Shown here: one piece after another, positions 36,801-50,600 of the stretch
Position numbering within the stretch: the first letter of the stretch is position 1
Layout of the letters: each line of letters starts with the position of its first letter
From: Rhyacichthys aspro
Taxonomy: Eukaryota > Chordata > Actinopteri > Gobiiformes > Rhyacichthyidae
Direction: 5' to 3'
Assembly: GCA_036850595.1 (NCBI GenBank)
Contig: CM072158.1
Location: forward strand, 12,911,422 to 12,975,421
DNA length: 64,000 bases
Notes under the pieces: generated by a model
Seen by the model: only the letters and a program-made list of their open reading frames with translations
What the model was told of the DNA's origin: nothing
The model's database searches: none
Made by a program: the position numbers and the translations under genes

Positions 36801-37866
36801 AAAAATCCATCGCTCAAACTCTACAGTAGACGTAGGCTATGTGAAGTGTACTTAAAATGGATATGTATTGTATAAAAGGCTAATGGCTTGTACATTTTGT
36901 TAGATTAAATTCCCCAAAGTTTTCTTATAGCATATCTTTTATGTAACTATCCTATTTTATATTATTCTATCTTTTCTAACACTAAGGGGAATCCATTTAT
37001 CAAGTTGTCACTTTGACTTAGCTGCCATTTCCCATGACACCTGTGTTCATTCGCTGGTGGTGTGCAGCCTTCTGGTGATTGGTTTATTAAATGCTAAGGG
37101 ACTGGGAAAAGAATCCAAGGCTATGCAAGGCTAGGAGAAGTAGGAGGTAGAGAAGAGGGCAGGTTATAGTGCTGCTATGTAATTCTCACTTTCCTGCATT
37201 ACTATTTGTCACCTTGTGCACTGTCAAAACAAACCATCAGGTGCAATGATGTTTAGTGATGTGCTCCGGTCCAGAATTACCTCATCTACATAGAAGAAAG
37301 GGACACCACTGCAAGACGTACTTAGGCAAATGTGTTTTAACAGTCACAGAAATGCTTGCCAGTTGTCTTTTTATTTCAAATCTGCATATTTCTAGTGAAA
37401 CCTGACCTTGCGTATCAACCTAACAAAATGAGATACTTTCAAACGCTTTCTGTCATAAGCACAAAAGTATCTCACTTTACGCAGCGGGCCTTGAAATCTG
37501 TGTTCTCTTCACGTCTGCCGTCTGTAGGGCAAATATTCATTCAAACATCTGACTTTGAGCTCTCATCTTTCTGCTTTTGTTCCTTCGGCATTCACGAGCT
37601 CTCGGTTGTAGACTACTATAGAAACGACAGCTGAAATAATTTAGGATTTGAGATGTGAGCCTTCTCAACATTGTAATCTGTCAGTTTATAATCCACGGGG
37701 GTCAGGCGTTTGGGATTACCCCTTAGAGCAGAGATGATCCTATTAAAGTGAGACAGGGTCAAGTGCTGGAAAGGTGATGCTCCGAACCATCCTGAGAACA
37801 TAATATAGAGGCAAAGATCAGTCTTAGATGCTGTTTTGGTTTTGATAAGAGTAACTTTTCAAAACA
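33891..37866. other. Gene-free DNA, probably upstream or 5' intron of cyrib
   Basis: No coding sequence was recognised. A CRE-like TGACGTCG lies at 36012-36019 and an inverted CCAAT with several CpGs lies at about 35640-35720, so a promoter there is possible. Open frames are short and unsupported. Confidence 0.35.
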
Positions 37867-38109
37867 GGCACCGAACAGCCTGAACATTACGACTACCAAA
37901 AGGCCTCTGATCCAGTCATCAATCACAATGTGACCCTTTGCCAATGTCACACATTATCTGCACCTATTTTTCCTGCTTTCAACACATTAACTTCAAGGAC
38001 AAAATGTACACTACTCCTCTGTATATATCACAATCATTGACAGGTGCCATGCTACAATCAATAATAGCCCAGCCTGTCAGTGATCATAATGTTATGGCTG
38101 ATAGGTGCA
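37867..38109 (-). mobile_element. Internally deleted Tc1/mariner-like element
   Basis: Read on the minus strand, the segment starts TGCACCTATCAGCCATAACA and continues TTATGATCACTGACAGG. It then has ACATTTTGTCCTTGAAGTTA and a remnant of the transposase start region. It jumps directly to the opposite terminal repeat (GGTAGTCGTAATGTT). These blocks match a widespread fish Tc1-like family with ends TACACCGATCAGCCATAAC. About 1 kb, most of the transposase, is missing, so it cannot move by itself. The TA target dinucleotides are no longer clear. Confidence 0.75.
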
Positions 38110-41100
38110 ACATTAGCCTCCATTTTGAAAAGTTTATTCCTGAATTAGTGATATATAGTTTGCAGCAAGCCCATTTAACGTACCTCAAGTGAGTGTATGT
38201 ACTTGTTTGTTGTCTTTTCTAGATTTATCTGAAAAAAAAAAATCTAGTATGTATTCGTGAAGTACCTGAAGGGGCAAGGGTCAGAAAACTATTTAATTTT
38301 GTATGACAAGGAAGCCAAGTTCAACTCACTCTCAGAGTTGTACAAAAATAATCCTATTAAACCCTATCACCTTGAATCTTCCAATTCCATCCAGCTCAAA
38401 GTGGGGGAAGCAAGAATTCAAACATGACAGGGCTGTTAACTATCTGAGACAGTTAAAGAGCAGGGGTGAATTTCACAACATAATCCAATTACGGCTGATC
38501 TACTTTTGAGGACTTCCTACAGTATCATGAGCTGCAGTCTTGTCAGTGAGATCAATCGTGTCCACTGATGTCAATGAGCGGTGCCAATGGCTGCCCTCTG
38601 CTCATACTCATGATCGATATCCCTCATTCAGAGAAAGTGAAGCCAATTTAGCCCAACGGAAGAGAAGCGAAAGGAGGGAAAGTGGGACAGTGCCGCAATT
38701 AGTGTGTAATCAGTGACAAGGCAAATTATCTATTTAGTGATGTTATCTCAACCAAGGCTGCTCCTCACTTGATACATTTGACTGTCATAAAATAAAGAGT
38801 CCTTCGGAGCTCAGGGACTCTTTGAGATTGATAATCGCCAGAGTGAGTTAACTGCTGAAACCTGTCTTTTATTTACAATTACACTGAGTCACTGTGTTAA
38901 TCTCTGTCATTTTGCCTTAAGCGTATTGCTCAATGAGACAGATATTACATTACATTTATAACACAGCACAATAAAACAAAACACGTGTACAACAGAACAT
39001 ATAACAGAAACATTGGGCAAACAATCCTATTGAATGTGGAGATCAAGTAAACATGGACTATAAATAAACCCCAAATAGAAAACAGCCAAGATCTCTCTCA
39101 TCAGGGAACCATCCACAGATCCCAGACCAACTTGTTATAGCTCCATCCATGTTTTTATTTGTTTGTTTTTTCCGATGTCAGCTGAAACCCATAGCTTACA
39201 TTGCAGCCAATTCCCTGTATTTGAGCACTGGTGCTCGACGTGCCCTTCCCAGTGGGAAATAGTGTAACACTGCGCTCTGCCATGTGAGACACACTGCAGC
39301 ACATTGATGGAGCATGGCCTCCATCAAGGACACGCAGCGTTTTCAGGTCTACACACCTCCATGCACCAGTGCTGTATAGATTCTGGGTCAAACTAGGGTC
39401 GGAGGTCACCGCATTGACTCATTTATTTGGGTCACTGGCAGCATCCAAGGAGCATACAAACACTGACCCCTGTTCCTGTATGCTAGAAGTGGATAGTACT
39501 CTAGTTTTTTTTATAATTGCAGAGCTGCTTTATCATATATTTCTGGTTAGGCTTGCACAGATACTTGTATGATGAATCATTGGTATCATTCTCATCAATT
39601 TACCTATATGTGAACCACTGTTTCTGTAATATTTTATGGCACTTTATCTAATTAAATGGGCAAGATTTTTAAAATATTGTTGCTTAGCTGGGTTAGAAAA
39701 CATTTAAAGTTGAAATAAGACAATGTATGCACATATTATGTTATGAGTCAGGTTTGGAGCTGCCTGCAGCAAAGATCGTCCTACATTTGACTTCCACTAT
39801 AAGCTATACGTGTTCCATCTACTTTCCCTACTGGCTAAAAAATGTTTTTAATGTATGTAGTGCAGTGTAGCCTTGCAACATGTTCTAAAGGCAAATAAGG
39901 ACAAGGCAAAGAAAAAATGCACAGAAGGCAGAGCAACACAGGGTCACAGGAAAGGATCAGTGTGAAATGGGACAATGAGAGTCCTTGGAGTGAAGGAGAG
40001 CTGAAGGGGAACCACAGCAAGAGCCCGGAGAGTTGCCTCAAACCGCCTTGAAGAACGGTTTATAGTGACGTTTATAGTGTTTTTGTAGCTCACTCTCACA
40101 TTACACAGATGTAAACCTGTCTAACCTGTCCAAGTACATTCATCCACTTCAGTTAAGCATATAAAAGTGATTATTATGACAACAGAATCAGCACAACACA
40201 TACATCACACAGAACATAATAGAAGCCCTCCTTCAGGGATTTGTACATAGTGTCACTGTCTTTTCTTTAAGGGTCAAGGGAGGACATTAGGCCACTCATT
40301 CCATCATCATAAATATTTAATCTTAAAGGTCAGAAAGCAGATTTTAATATGTTTTAATTAGAATTGTAGATCACAAATAAAAATAACTGACTTTGGAAAT
40401 AAAGAATTGTTCAGGGAAGCCTATTGTTTTCCATTTTTTCAAGGTTCACAAAACCACTGAGCTTAATTAGAGTCTTCACATATTCATGTACTCATTTATT
40501 CATTCATGAACAGAGGATGAAACAAAAAGAGGATGAAACAAAAACCTTGGGAATTAATTGCCTAAGCCTTAATGCATAGCCCACAATACAAACCTACAGT
40601 AGGAATCTGCACAACAAATGGACATCAGTTCTCGCTGCTAAGAAGCAATGAAATCCCTCAGTTGTTGCCCTAGTTTTTGCCCATATTTCACAAAGGATGA
40701 CACTTGAAATGATCCAGAACAGTTAAACTACACCTTACTATCTCTGTCTTCCTTTTTTTATGTTTTGCTTCCCTTTGTCAGCCTTGCGGCTCAGAATTAC
40801 AATGCTCATTTGCAATTGCTCTTTCATGAGGCTCCGTGGACTCAGCCCGTACATGTGTGTGTGTAAACCAGAGGGGGGAGGGGTGATGCTGCTGAATCTT
40901 AACCTCCTCCATCCATTTACCATTCCTCTCCCTTTTTTTTTTTTTTTTTTTTGACTGTCTGCGACATGCTCCCACGCTCTGTCTCCCTGCTCTTTCATTG
41001 TCCTTCCCACCTCACCTCAGCCAGGGTGGCACAATTTGAAAATGTGAGAGTAAAAGTGTGCGGCGCTTGAGGCAAATTGGCTGCAGCACTCCATTGGCGG

Positions 41101-44100
41101 TCAGCGTTGAGCTTGCACCTTCCTTTTTACTGTCAGAAGTGACCCTTTGTCGATGCACATCTATTCTTCTCTGTGTCAGGTCAGATTTCATAAAGGAATG
41201 AGCAAAATGTGCAACAACGGAAAGGACAAAGATGTAAAAGACACAAACAAAGAGGTCAGAGCAGTGAATAAAAAGCTCTTGGGTGCTTTAAAGAGATAGT
41301 TTGATATTTTGCACATGTACAAACACACTCTCAGTTCGGAGAGACGGACAAGAACAACGGCAAAGAGTCAAAACCATGCACTGCTGTTGTGTAAATGAAG
41401 CCAGTGAAAGTTTAATTTGAAACACCTTGTGGTCCACAGAGTATATTTGCACAGTATATGTTGCTTCTATTTCTATTTTGGGTCAGATGAGAACACTGTG
41501 AAGGTAAATTCTGGTGTTTCTGAATGAGGAACAGATTAAAAAGCAGTCACAGCAGTCAGATGAAAAAAAATGTGCATGTAAATACCTTCTATTTCACACA
41601 CAATTGCAGCGATAGACATCTTAACAGCCTTCTTAGTTGTTAGAAAAGTGTGTTTGCACATAAGACAATAACGCACATAACACATTCTTGTACAGTAGTG
41701 GTTGTCATGATCATTTGTGGTCAAAGAGAGACCTACAGGAAGTGTTTAGTTTAGTGTAAGTCTGAGTACAGCTAGTAACATTAGTATTTTAACAGCTTGA
41801 AGCACATTAGATCTTATTTAATCCACAACCAGGCCACTTTTACAGAATCTTACTGAATGATGCTCTGGAACGTCACCTCTTTTGGTACAGTACTATTAGA
41901 ATGGAAAATTATTGTGGTTGTTAACTCATGTAGGTTATTTCAGGAGTAAACAACAGGAAGTCACACGTTGACAGTGAAATAAAAGCACAACATTTGAGCC
42001 TAAATCAGATATGAACTTTAAGGTCTGGGGTAAAGTTCTCTTTTCTCATAGTTACTCTCTCTCTCCATTGCTGCCAAGGCACATACTGTATGATGTCCAA
42101 AAACACGAGTGAGTTCAAAGATGATCTCTGCAGCTGACTAGACGTCTCTCATAGTGTGGGCTCTGTGGAGACTGCAGAGTAGACTAGTATTTGATTAGGA
42201 TGACAGTGATGTATGATGACGCTTGTTTAGTTGCTGAATTACCCGTGTTTCTGGCCAGTGAAAAGTACTTATTTTGAAACAAATAACAAATGATCATTTT
42301 ATGTTCTGTTCTGTCGCTTACCCCAAACATTACCCACAGATTGGAACTTTAATTTGCATTTCTAGTGCACTTGTGTTGTGAGATAAAATGCGTCACCCAG
42401 ACAGAGATCCACAAAGTTTAGCAGCTATGCGTTTGAATTAAATCTGTTTCTGAGCATATAGGGATTTGGATTCATTTTGGATTTTGGATTTTTTTTTATG
42501 CTGTCCTTTTAAATATAGAACATTTGGTATCTTTGGTGTTATTCTTGTTTGCCTTTGCAAACTGGTAATGCCCCAACTGTCTACTGTGCATTAACTATAA
42601 ATACCTCATAGAATCGTATTTTGAAATGCTTAGTCATACATCCTTCCAGTGCAGAACATATCTGCACTGTGATCTTCATCAGATTAATTCATAACCATCT
42701 GCAACACATAGAGTTCACTGTAGCATAGTGTGGGACTTCATTTCTAAACAAATGGACTCTGTTTAAATAGCTTGTAAACAATTATTATAACATTACTATG
42801 CTCTGCAAACATCAGAAACATTATGTCAAGTCAGGATCAGTGCATACATAACTAAACTGTGTGTGCAGTGCATCTGGTGCAAAAGTTTGAGTGGAATCAG
42901 AGGCTGAGAAAGTAAACAGGTGTCATGTGGCGAATGGAGCACTCAGCTAATTAGCAGAATTGAATATAGTGATCCATCAAAGACTGTAGTCAGTGCTCTG
43001 AAGGGTAAGTCAAATGAGAAATGTGTGCCTGTTTTGAAGCAATGAACGCATTTAATATGACAACTGTTGCCAAAGCTGCTATTAGTAAAATATGTTCAGT
43101 GGGGTTTTCTTTTTCTTAAGTCAATTTCCTTACTTGCTTTAGATCAAGTTTTCACCTCTTGACCTCATCCGATATCACACTTGACCTTTGCTCTTTGATT
43201 GAGAAATGAGGCCAATCAATCAATAGATCATTTACTTAAAACCCAAAGAAAGAATATGTAAATCCATGAGTTGACAGTGCAGTTTATAACTCCGCTAGTG
43301 GGAGAGTTAATGCTTTTTGTCCCACACTGTAAAGAGATTAAAAGTGTGTAGTCAATGCATCCATCCATCCCACCTGATTGATAACATTGCCCGGCTGTGT
43401 TGCCATGTGAATAAGAGGCTGAGTTTCCCTGGCAACTATTCTTCAAAGCTCCCTCCTCTCTCCAGTCGGCACTTTCTCTTGATGAGATTCGATGATGCAA
43501 GTGCAGCCGTGCTAGTGTTAATGGTTACACCAGTCAACGGGTAACAAAGACATTGCTGAAGTTCAAATGTTCAGTGAATAAGGTGGCTGAAAAAGAGTAT
43601 TCTGTTGTTGAAATGTGACAGAGCCAATTGATTGCTAATGCCTCCAAAAATAACAAGATGATCTATCGACTCCTATTCATGCAGCAGTTAAAAAGTTACA
43701 AAAAGCACATACTAATAAACTACAAGAAAAAAACACAAAAATAACAAGAAGAAAATATCATACAAAAGTTTGTTTTGTGATTGGACATAGCTATAAGAGT
43801 TGAACAGACTGTGGCCTCACTTACAATCAGTGTTGCCAGATACTCAAAACCAAATAATGGCACAGAGAGCCTAAATTTATTGTGTTTCAACACAGAAAAA
43901 ACCCTCATTTTTTTAAAGCATAAATAATAGAGGATGATTAGACGTCACAAGGGTCTGGGGCCCTTGTGGTTTTCGCCCTTGTTTGATGTATTTCAAGGCC
44001 GAAATTGGCGTAAAGCATAAAACATAACAAAAAACATCACAACACTCACAAAAGCCCTGTTGTTGTAACTTTTGCACATTCAAAAACTTCTTTCTGCTTA

Positions 44101-44950
44101 GAAATGGAATACAGCAGGTGTGAGCTAGCCTTTAAAAATCGGGTCCGACTCCAACGCACTGTGATAAGGTTATGCCCGGTTTTTACTCTGTTTTTGGCTC
44201 ATTTGTGTCTCTCTGTAGAATCCATTCCCCCAAGTACACACTTATAAACTAACTCATAGTTTATAGCTTAAACACGTGGTGAGTTGCAGCACTTGTCCAG
44301 GGAGGTGACAGAGGATGATTGTATTTGTCTCACGAGAGTTCATTAGAGATTTAATTAAAGCATTTACTGCAGATCCAGAGTCAGTTGTTCTAACTCCAAT
44401 GACAGAGTAAACATAGCATGAATGAGGCTGAATCTGATTCTAAAACAGGCCAACAGTGGATTACAACCATGAGGAAATTATTTATCAACCACACTCTAAC
44501 TGATATCATAAAATTACCACACAAGATAATATAGGTCTAATTTAAGTCTAGACACAAACAAAAAAACAGCAATATAAATTCAATTTGTAGAAGCTGTTCA
44601 GACATTTAAAGGCCAGAATTATAGCTGGGAAAAATACTCACATACAGAGTAGGTATTATATTGTTAGGTTTGTGGAAATCATAGTCCTCAGTCTTTAATC
44701 CATGAGTGTGGCAACGGTGAGATGGACAGTGAGAGAGCAGCCACAGAACATTATTTTTCTGCAGCATACAATTACTAAAAGGCATACAATACACATGACC
44801 ACAGTAGTAATAGCCTGCGTTGCAAAGTTATTGTGCCAAAATGTGGTCTTTGACTGTTGTGGTGGTATGTGGTGGATTTATATAACAAAGTCTTGAATGG
44901 TGTCAAATGCCCTAAAATAATAATTTCTGTCTTTCTTTTTGTGTTGCCAG
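38110..44950. other. Gene-free DNA, probably 5' intron of cyrib
   Basis: No coding exon was recognised. A non-repetitive block at 38510-38960 includes a 9-bp inverted repeat (38794-38802 and 38815-38823) and may be a regulatory element. A poly-T run of 20 is at 40933-40952. ORFs such as 43228-43500 have no domain-like features. Confidence 0.4.
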
Positions 44951-45041
44951 GTTGTGGGTGCTGATGCTGTAACCTGTGTGTGGAGCTAACAAGCCCTGGT
45001 TGATGCAGTGAAGTGTTCCTGTGGGAAAAACACAAGCGAAG
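44951..45041 (+). other. Candidate internal 5' UTR exon of cyrib
   Basis: A 91-nt segment is bounded by a strong acceptor (CTTTCTTTTTGTGTTGCCAG) and a strong donor (GCGAAG|GTAAGA) in the direction of cyrib, 2.5 kb before its first coding exon. It has no long open frame. It holds two minimal upstream ORFs, ATG-CTG-TAA and ATG-CAG-TGA. The assignment rests on splice-site quality and position only. Confidence 0.4.
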
Positions 45042-47585
45042 GTAAGAATATTAAAAAGTCAGGAAAAAAAAAATACTGAAAAATGGCTCAGAATGAGGAT
45101 GGAGTAGAGAAACAGCAAATGGGCGAGCCAGAAGCTGATTTTTAGAGAAAGAAAGTAGAAAGAATGAAGTAGATGAGAAAGGAGTTGCATCTGCATTAAA
45201 ATGGTTTTATTTACAAGCCTTGTTAAAAATGTACTGGTATCAGTCGGGTTAGATTGAGACTGAGAGCTGGCACAGATAGCACTGGTGCCTCTTCATTGGC
45301 TAAATCCACACTGATGAAGCGCCTGGGCCGTAACAAGAGGAATCTTTCACATAGACTGAAAGGGAATGTGGCGTTTGCTGCTGGCCTCCACTGTGGACCA
45401 GGTTTGCCTCTCAGGAGCCATGTGGGAGCCATGCTGCATCTTTCTGAGTGTCGAAGAGGCCCTCAGTTTGGTTTGTCCAGCTAGACTACAGATGAGAGCT
45501 GTGTGCACGTTGCATAAGGGCAGCACTTTGCTCTACTCTTCACTGGCTGACTGCAAGCACTGTTGTTGCAAGTAAAAAAGAAACTACCATTTACCTAATG
45601 CGCAAAAGGCAACATCTTAGCCGTACATCTGTTTCCTCAATTAATCAAAATGAAACATGTTAGACTTTTTTTGCACATTATGGGGCACCAGTGGGGTGTA
45701 GTGTGACAAGACAAGGCCAGACGAGGCAGGAGAGTGCTACTAAGTGGTAAAAAAGGAGAAGTGGAACAGAGAGGAAAGCTGGGGGATATTTTTTGAAAAA
45801 CTCATTCTCAGACGTCAGAGACAAAAACATGGAACTTTTTGCTTGTGAACTGCAAAAAGGAAAAGATAGTATAAATTAATTTACATATACATGTGGCCAT
45901 ATGCTTTACCTAAGATCATCCTCGGTTAAAAACATACTTCCCTACACGTATGTCGAGCACAATGTGTGCAGTGAAACCACAGGTCTTAAAATAGAAAAAG
46001 AGAAGTGTGAAATGGTCAGATGCAGGCAGAGACAGAGGGAGCAAAAACATAAGTTAATCTTCACTTGTCGCTCCCAGAAGCAGAGAGCACCGAGCAAATG
46101 TCACTGTGGGACGCCAGTTAGTTCTCAAGGGGCTAGGATTAAGTCAACAGCAACAAACTCACAAACAGAACAGCCTAAGAAGAAAGGACGGATATTAAGG
46201 TGGACTTGAGTCACTTGTAGGAAAAACAAGGTAAGAGGAGAGCTGTTTGTAGCTGTAATGGTTTGATGTAAGGCATGTGGCGTGGTTCACATCGCTCATT
46301 TAATTCTATAAATCCTTAAAGACAGATTTAAGCATCACAAATAGTTACAGACTGGCGCAGATCAGTGTTGTGAGCAACAGACAAAACAGTGTGTGAGTTG
46401 AATGCTTTTCTCCACATCTTCTGCTGAGATGAGCAGGTACTATCACCAGGCCAACAGTATCCTGGCAACCATCAGGCGAGCGTTTTTCTCAGGATGAGCC
46501 ACATGCTGCTCCGGGCTGTGTCTATGTGTGTTACTGCGTCACCTGCTCACATGTCCAAAAGCTGTCATGGCTTTCTTAGTCTTAAGCGAATCTCAGCTTG
46601 ATGTTGCCTTTGTAATCACCTTCTCAGCTGAAGATATGAATCTGGTATTCATATATTCATAGAAGCGTTGGAGCAGGTGGTCTAAAAGTCAGGAGGAGGA
46701 GAGATTGTACACACTTGGACACTACAGCACATAGGTTACAGCAGTGACTCAGCATACAGATCGGTTTTCTTTTCAGATTTCAGAGTAGACAGTCGATACA
46801 GTGAATACAGTTCCAATTTAAACGTATTTCTTTAAAACATGTCACCAAGCTGTCTCTGCATCAGCGCAGTGTGAATGTAACCCGTTCTTCCTCCTTTCTC
46901 TGTGCTGCATTGCAACACCTTTTCTTGCTGAGTAACAGTAATAGGGCCGGGCCTTTTTCTGGCTGGTGGCATCTTATAAACATGCTAATGCTGGTCATGC
47001 TTGCTGAGAAAATTGAGACAGAGAAAGTATAGCAGAGGAAGGAAAACTTAACTATAACATCGTAACAACTTTCGCCCTTTGTGTTCGACAAGCATTGAAA
47101 TAACGAATGCACAATGCAACATTTAAAGCACTACTGTATATTTTCATCATCTACAGTCATTCATGGCTCCTGAAATAGTCAGTTTAAAGAGCATCTATAG
47201 ACTGTATGAAGAGCATTAGGAGAGAGTAGCCCATACATTACAGGCTGTTATTAGGTTACTATAGTGATTTAAATGGATTAGAAGCCCTGCCTCTTTGGAG
47301 TGACTCCTAAAGAGTGAGCTAAATGTTTCACTACTGACTTTACTAATTAAATAAAACACACAGGGCATTCGTCGCTGATCAGTGTCTTTTATGAGAGGAA
47401 CGTCTGGCATATTGCTCAGACAGAGCTGTAGCAAAACTGCGACTAATTGGACAAGTGCAGATGGGTAAAACAAAACGCTCCCAGCCCGCTGTGCTCTCCA
47501 TGTGCATGGTGTGTACTTTAAGCAGCTTGCCAGGTCCTGCGTACTGTATGCATTTTGTTGTTTCCTCCTGTCCAGGTCGCCAGCC
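45042..47585. other. Gene-free intron-like DNA upstream of the cyrib coding exons
   Basis: No coding exon was recognised. The interval ends in a strong acceptor (TTTCCTCCTGTCCAG) ten bases before the first ATG of cyrib. Confidence 0.5.
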
Positions 47586-47655
47586 ATGGGGAACCTCATT
47601 AAGGTCCTTGGCAAGGATTTAGAGAACTGTCCACATTTTTTCCTGGACTTTGAAA
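47586..47655 (+). CDS. cyrib: cyrib alternative first coding exon 1a
   Basis: Encodes MGNLIKVLGKDLENCPHFFL plus DFE and one base of the next codon (70 nt). A strong acceptor (CCTCCTGTCCAG) lies ten bases before the ATG, and the donor is A|GTAAGT. The ENCPHFFLDFE ending resembles CYRIA. Joined to 50925 it gives an Asn at the junction and a 323-aa protein. Confidence 0.88.
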
Positions 47656-50600
47656 GTAAGTGAGTGTTGGGGCGCGTGCACGTGTTGTATGGGTGTGCAT
47701 GCCATGTGAGTGTTCATGTGTGGGCAGTGTTCAGTGTGAGGTCAGGGGAGTTATGTTGGGACGTGAGCTGCACGGTGGTGTGATGGACTTCTGTCTGTGG
47801 GTGTGGTTTGTCATTATCAGACCCACTGTCGTCACACTCTTACTACTCTCTGACAGGGCTTGTTAAACTGATGGTGGAGTGCAACAGCCACAGTTTTAGC
47901 AAAAGAATGTCTAGAAAGAAAAACACAAGGCACTGAGCCGTTTTCGTTTTCAGTGAAAACAACAACATTCACTGTAATTTATGCATCTTAACATTACTAA
48001 TTCAAAAATGAATACCTAACGTCACAACTGCTGTACATTGTTGAGGGTTTTTAATGGGCACAACTACAATAATCGCTTTTATCAATGTGTGTTGTATAGT
48101 AGCTTGCTTTTAGTGTATCTTTATTATCACAATGGGCAGGAACCTCACCACATCTCTGCTGTTTTAGGCCTGAGGAAGGGTATATCCTGGACATTCACTA
48201 GTTTATCACAGGCCTAACACTTGGACAACCATTCAAAATCACTTTTATTCCCTATGGAGGGTATAGTGTAAGTTGGGACAGTGTAATGGGTATGAAACGT
48301 CACCAGTTCACATTTATATGCATCTATAGTGCATAGAAAAACAACAAGAATAATCATGTTCATGGTTGTCTTTTCAATTTGTTGATCACATGACATTATT
48401 AGTCAATGGGAGTATCTTGCTAGGTTTCAGGCCTGTGTAAGAGTGGGATTACAGTGGCTCTGTGTCCATGTTACCATGATTCACCCGCGACTCGCATCCG
48501 CCACACCATCCAATACTCCCACATCCAGTCCTCCCCATGGCACCATCCACTCTCACACATACCACATGTGTACATACAGCACACACACACACAAACGTGC
48601 ACAACCCAGGACCATCCCTCATCACCCACACACTTCTCCCCTCTCTCTGTTCCAGGGGGCTCATGGGAAACCTCCTGAAAGTGCTGGCTTGCACCGAACT
48701 TGAGCATGGCCCAATAGTTTTCCTTGACTTTGAACGTGAGACCATCCGCTTCTTATTTTTTGAGTTCTCCTTCTGTCTCCGTTGCCTTTGCTTTATTTTC
48801 CCTATTTCCATTGCCAGTAGCTGTCCATTGTGTCATTTTAATGTCTTTATTTAGCCTTTCCCTCTCCATAGCTTCTCTCCTTTTTTATTCTTTTCTTTAT
48901 CTTTGATTCCTGCCCAAAGGGCTGGCATTTGAAAGGCATTTGGCTTTCTTCTAAAGGCACTTATTCACACTCCACATTTTGGAGACAGACACATAATGGC
49001 AAAATGACAAATAAATGACAAATAATGCTTTGATCTGGTCTCCCAGGATAAATAGACAAAGCTGAATGGATTTATGCCTGTCCTGTGTGCATTTATGATG
49101 CTCAGGGATGACGATGGTTTAAAACTTCCTCTTCATCCCTGCACCTCCTCATCGTCTCATCCCATACTGTGTGATCTGTTGTATGAGTCTGACCCACAAA
49201 TTGTGTGAGTGATACAGACCTTAACTTTTCCCTGTTTTAACTCAACACTTTATTAATGCTTTAAAAACATTTCAAATCCTCTGTGCGTCAGTTCTGCTGT
49301 TGTTTAGTTAACAGCAACTAACATTAGGTAAAAAAATACACGTAAGATTTGAATCTGATAATGAAACTGAAAGTGAATTGCTTTGACTTGTATTTTGCAC
49401 TGTATTATTTGTATTTGCCCTTGTTCCTCCTCTCACTAACAACTGACTTGCTCTTATTTACTTACTGTACATGAGTGGGGAGAGCTCACTGCTTGTGAGA
49501 AGTCAGCTGCCTGAGATTCCCCTTCATTTCATATATGTGACTTCAAAAGCAAGTGGCATGAGTCAGAGGCAGGCAAAGCAGCCCCTCCCCCTCCCTCATG
49601 CCATCTGGGAGCTCTCCCCCCATCCTGGTGACACTGTCACCTCTGTCGCACAACCCAAAGTTTCTGCAAACTAAACATGTCGCAGGGTTATTTATAGCTC
49701 ATCACTATGACCTGTTTAAAAAGGTAGTCTCTACAATGAAAAAATGTGAAAAAAGCATCTTGCACCATCTCACCTTTTGTTCAAGTCTGCAGTAACCACT
49801 TTAAAATTTTTAGGAACTAGGCCAGGATCCTTTTAGATAGGTATATTCATAGCTAAAATGATGAAATACTAACAGCTAGCTACTAGCCCGGAACAGTGAA
49901 TTGTTAAGAATGGCATCTGTTATACATCTTTATACAATCTGTGGTAACTCCAGCTCAATAGTTGAAAGAAACAAATCTCAGTGTTTGTTTTTCCAGTATC
50001 CAGGAAAGGAAATTTATACCTCCGATTAGAACACCACAAAACAATGCATTATCCTTGGCTTGTTTTGCAGGATTCATTAATTAAATGTGAGCTAGTAAAT
50101 ATTGATATGTTTTTGTGCAGAGGCAATACCTCCAGGTGCAGAAGTGCCATCACATGTAGAGAGATGCCGGTGCACACTTCCTCTTCATACCTGACTCACA
50201 CAGGAAGCTTAAAATACTGTAGGAAAGGAAAACGAAACGCAGAGGTTCCTTAAAGAGACACATCCCCAATTATGGCCCTCCTGTGGGCACACCACATGAG
50301 CACAAGCAGAAGGAGCCCTGTGCCTAGTAATGCGTTGGCTTTATACTGTTTGCTGCTACCTTTGCTGTATGAGTCCTCCAGTAAAATGTCTAACTAGATA
50401 AAGGTGAAAGTAATAGGTTTAACAAACATACTTCAGTATTCTGTAGTGACATCTAGACCCAATAAAGGTTCTAGTAATGCAAGAAAAATCTAAACTAATA
50501 TAGGCCAGGTTACATAAAAATGACTTCATTGACCTGCATGTCTTTTACTGTAACTGATAATGTATTTTATCACTTTCTGGTCACGTTCTGACCCCAGAAG

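Noticed and set aside
48443..48854. Frames of 74-120 aa overlapping cyrib exon 1b
   Set aside because: They are other-frame or opposite-strand shadows of exon 1b and the CA-rich sequence before it.
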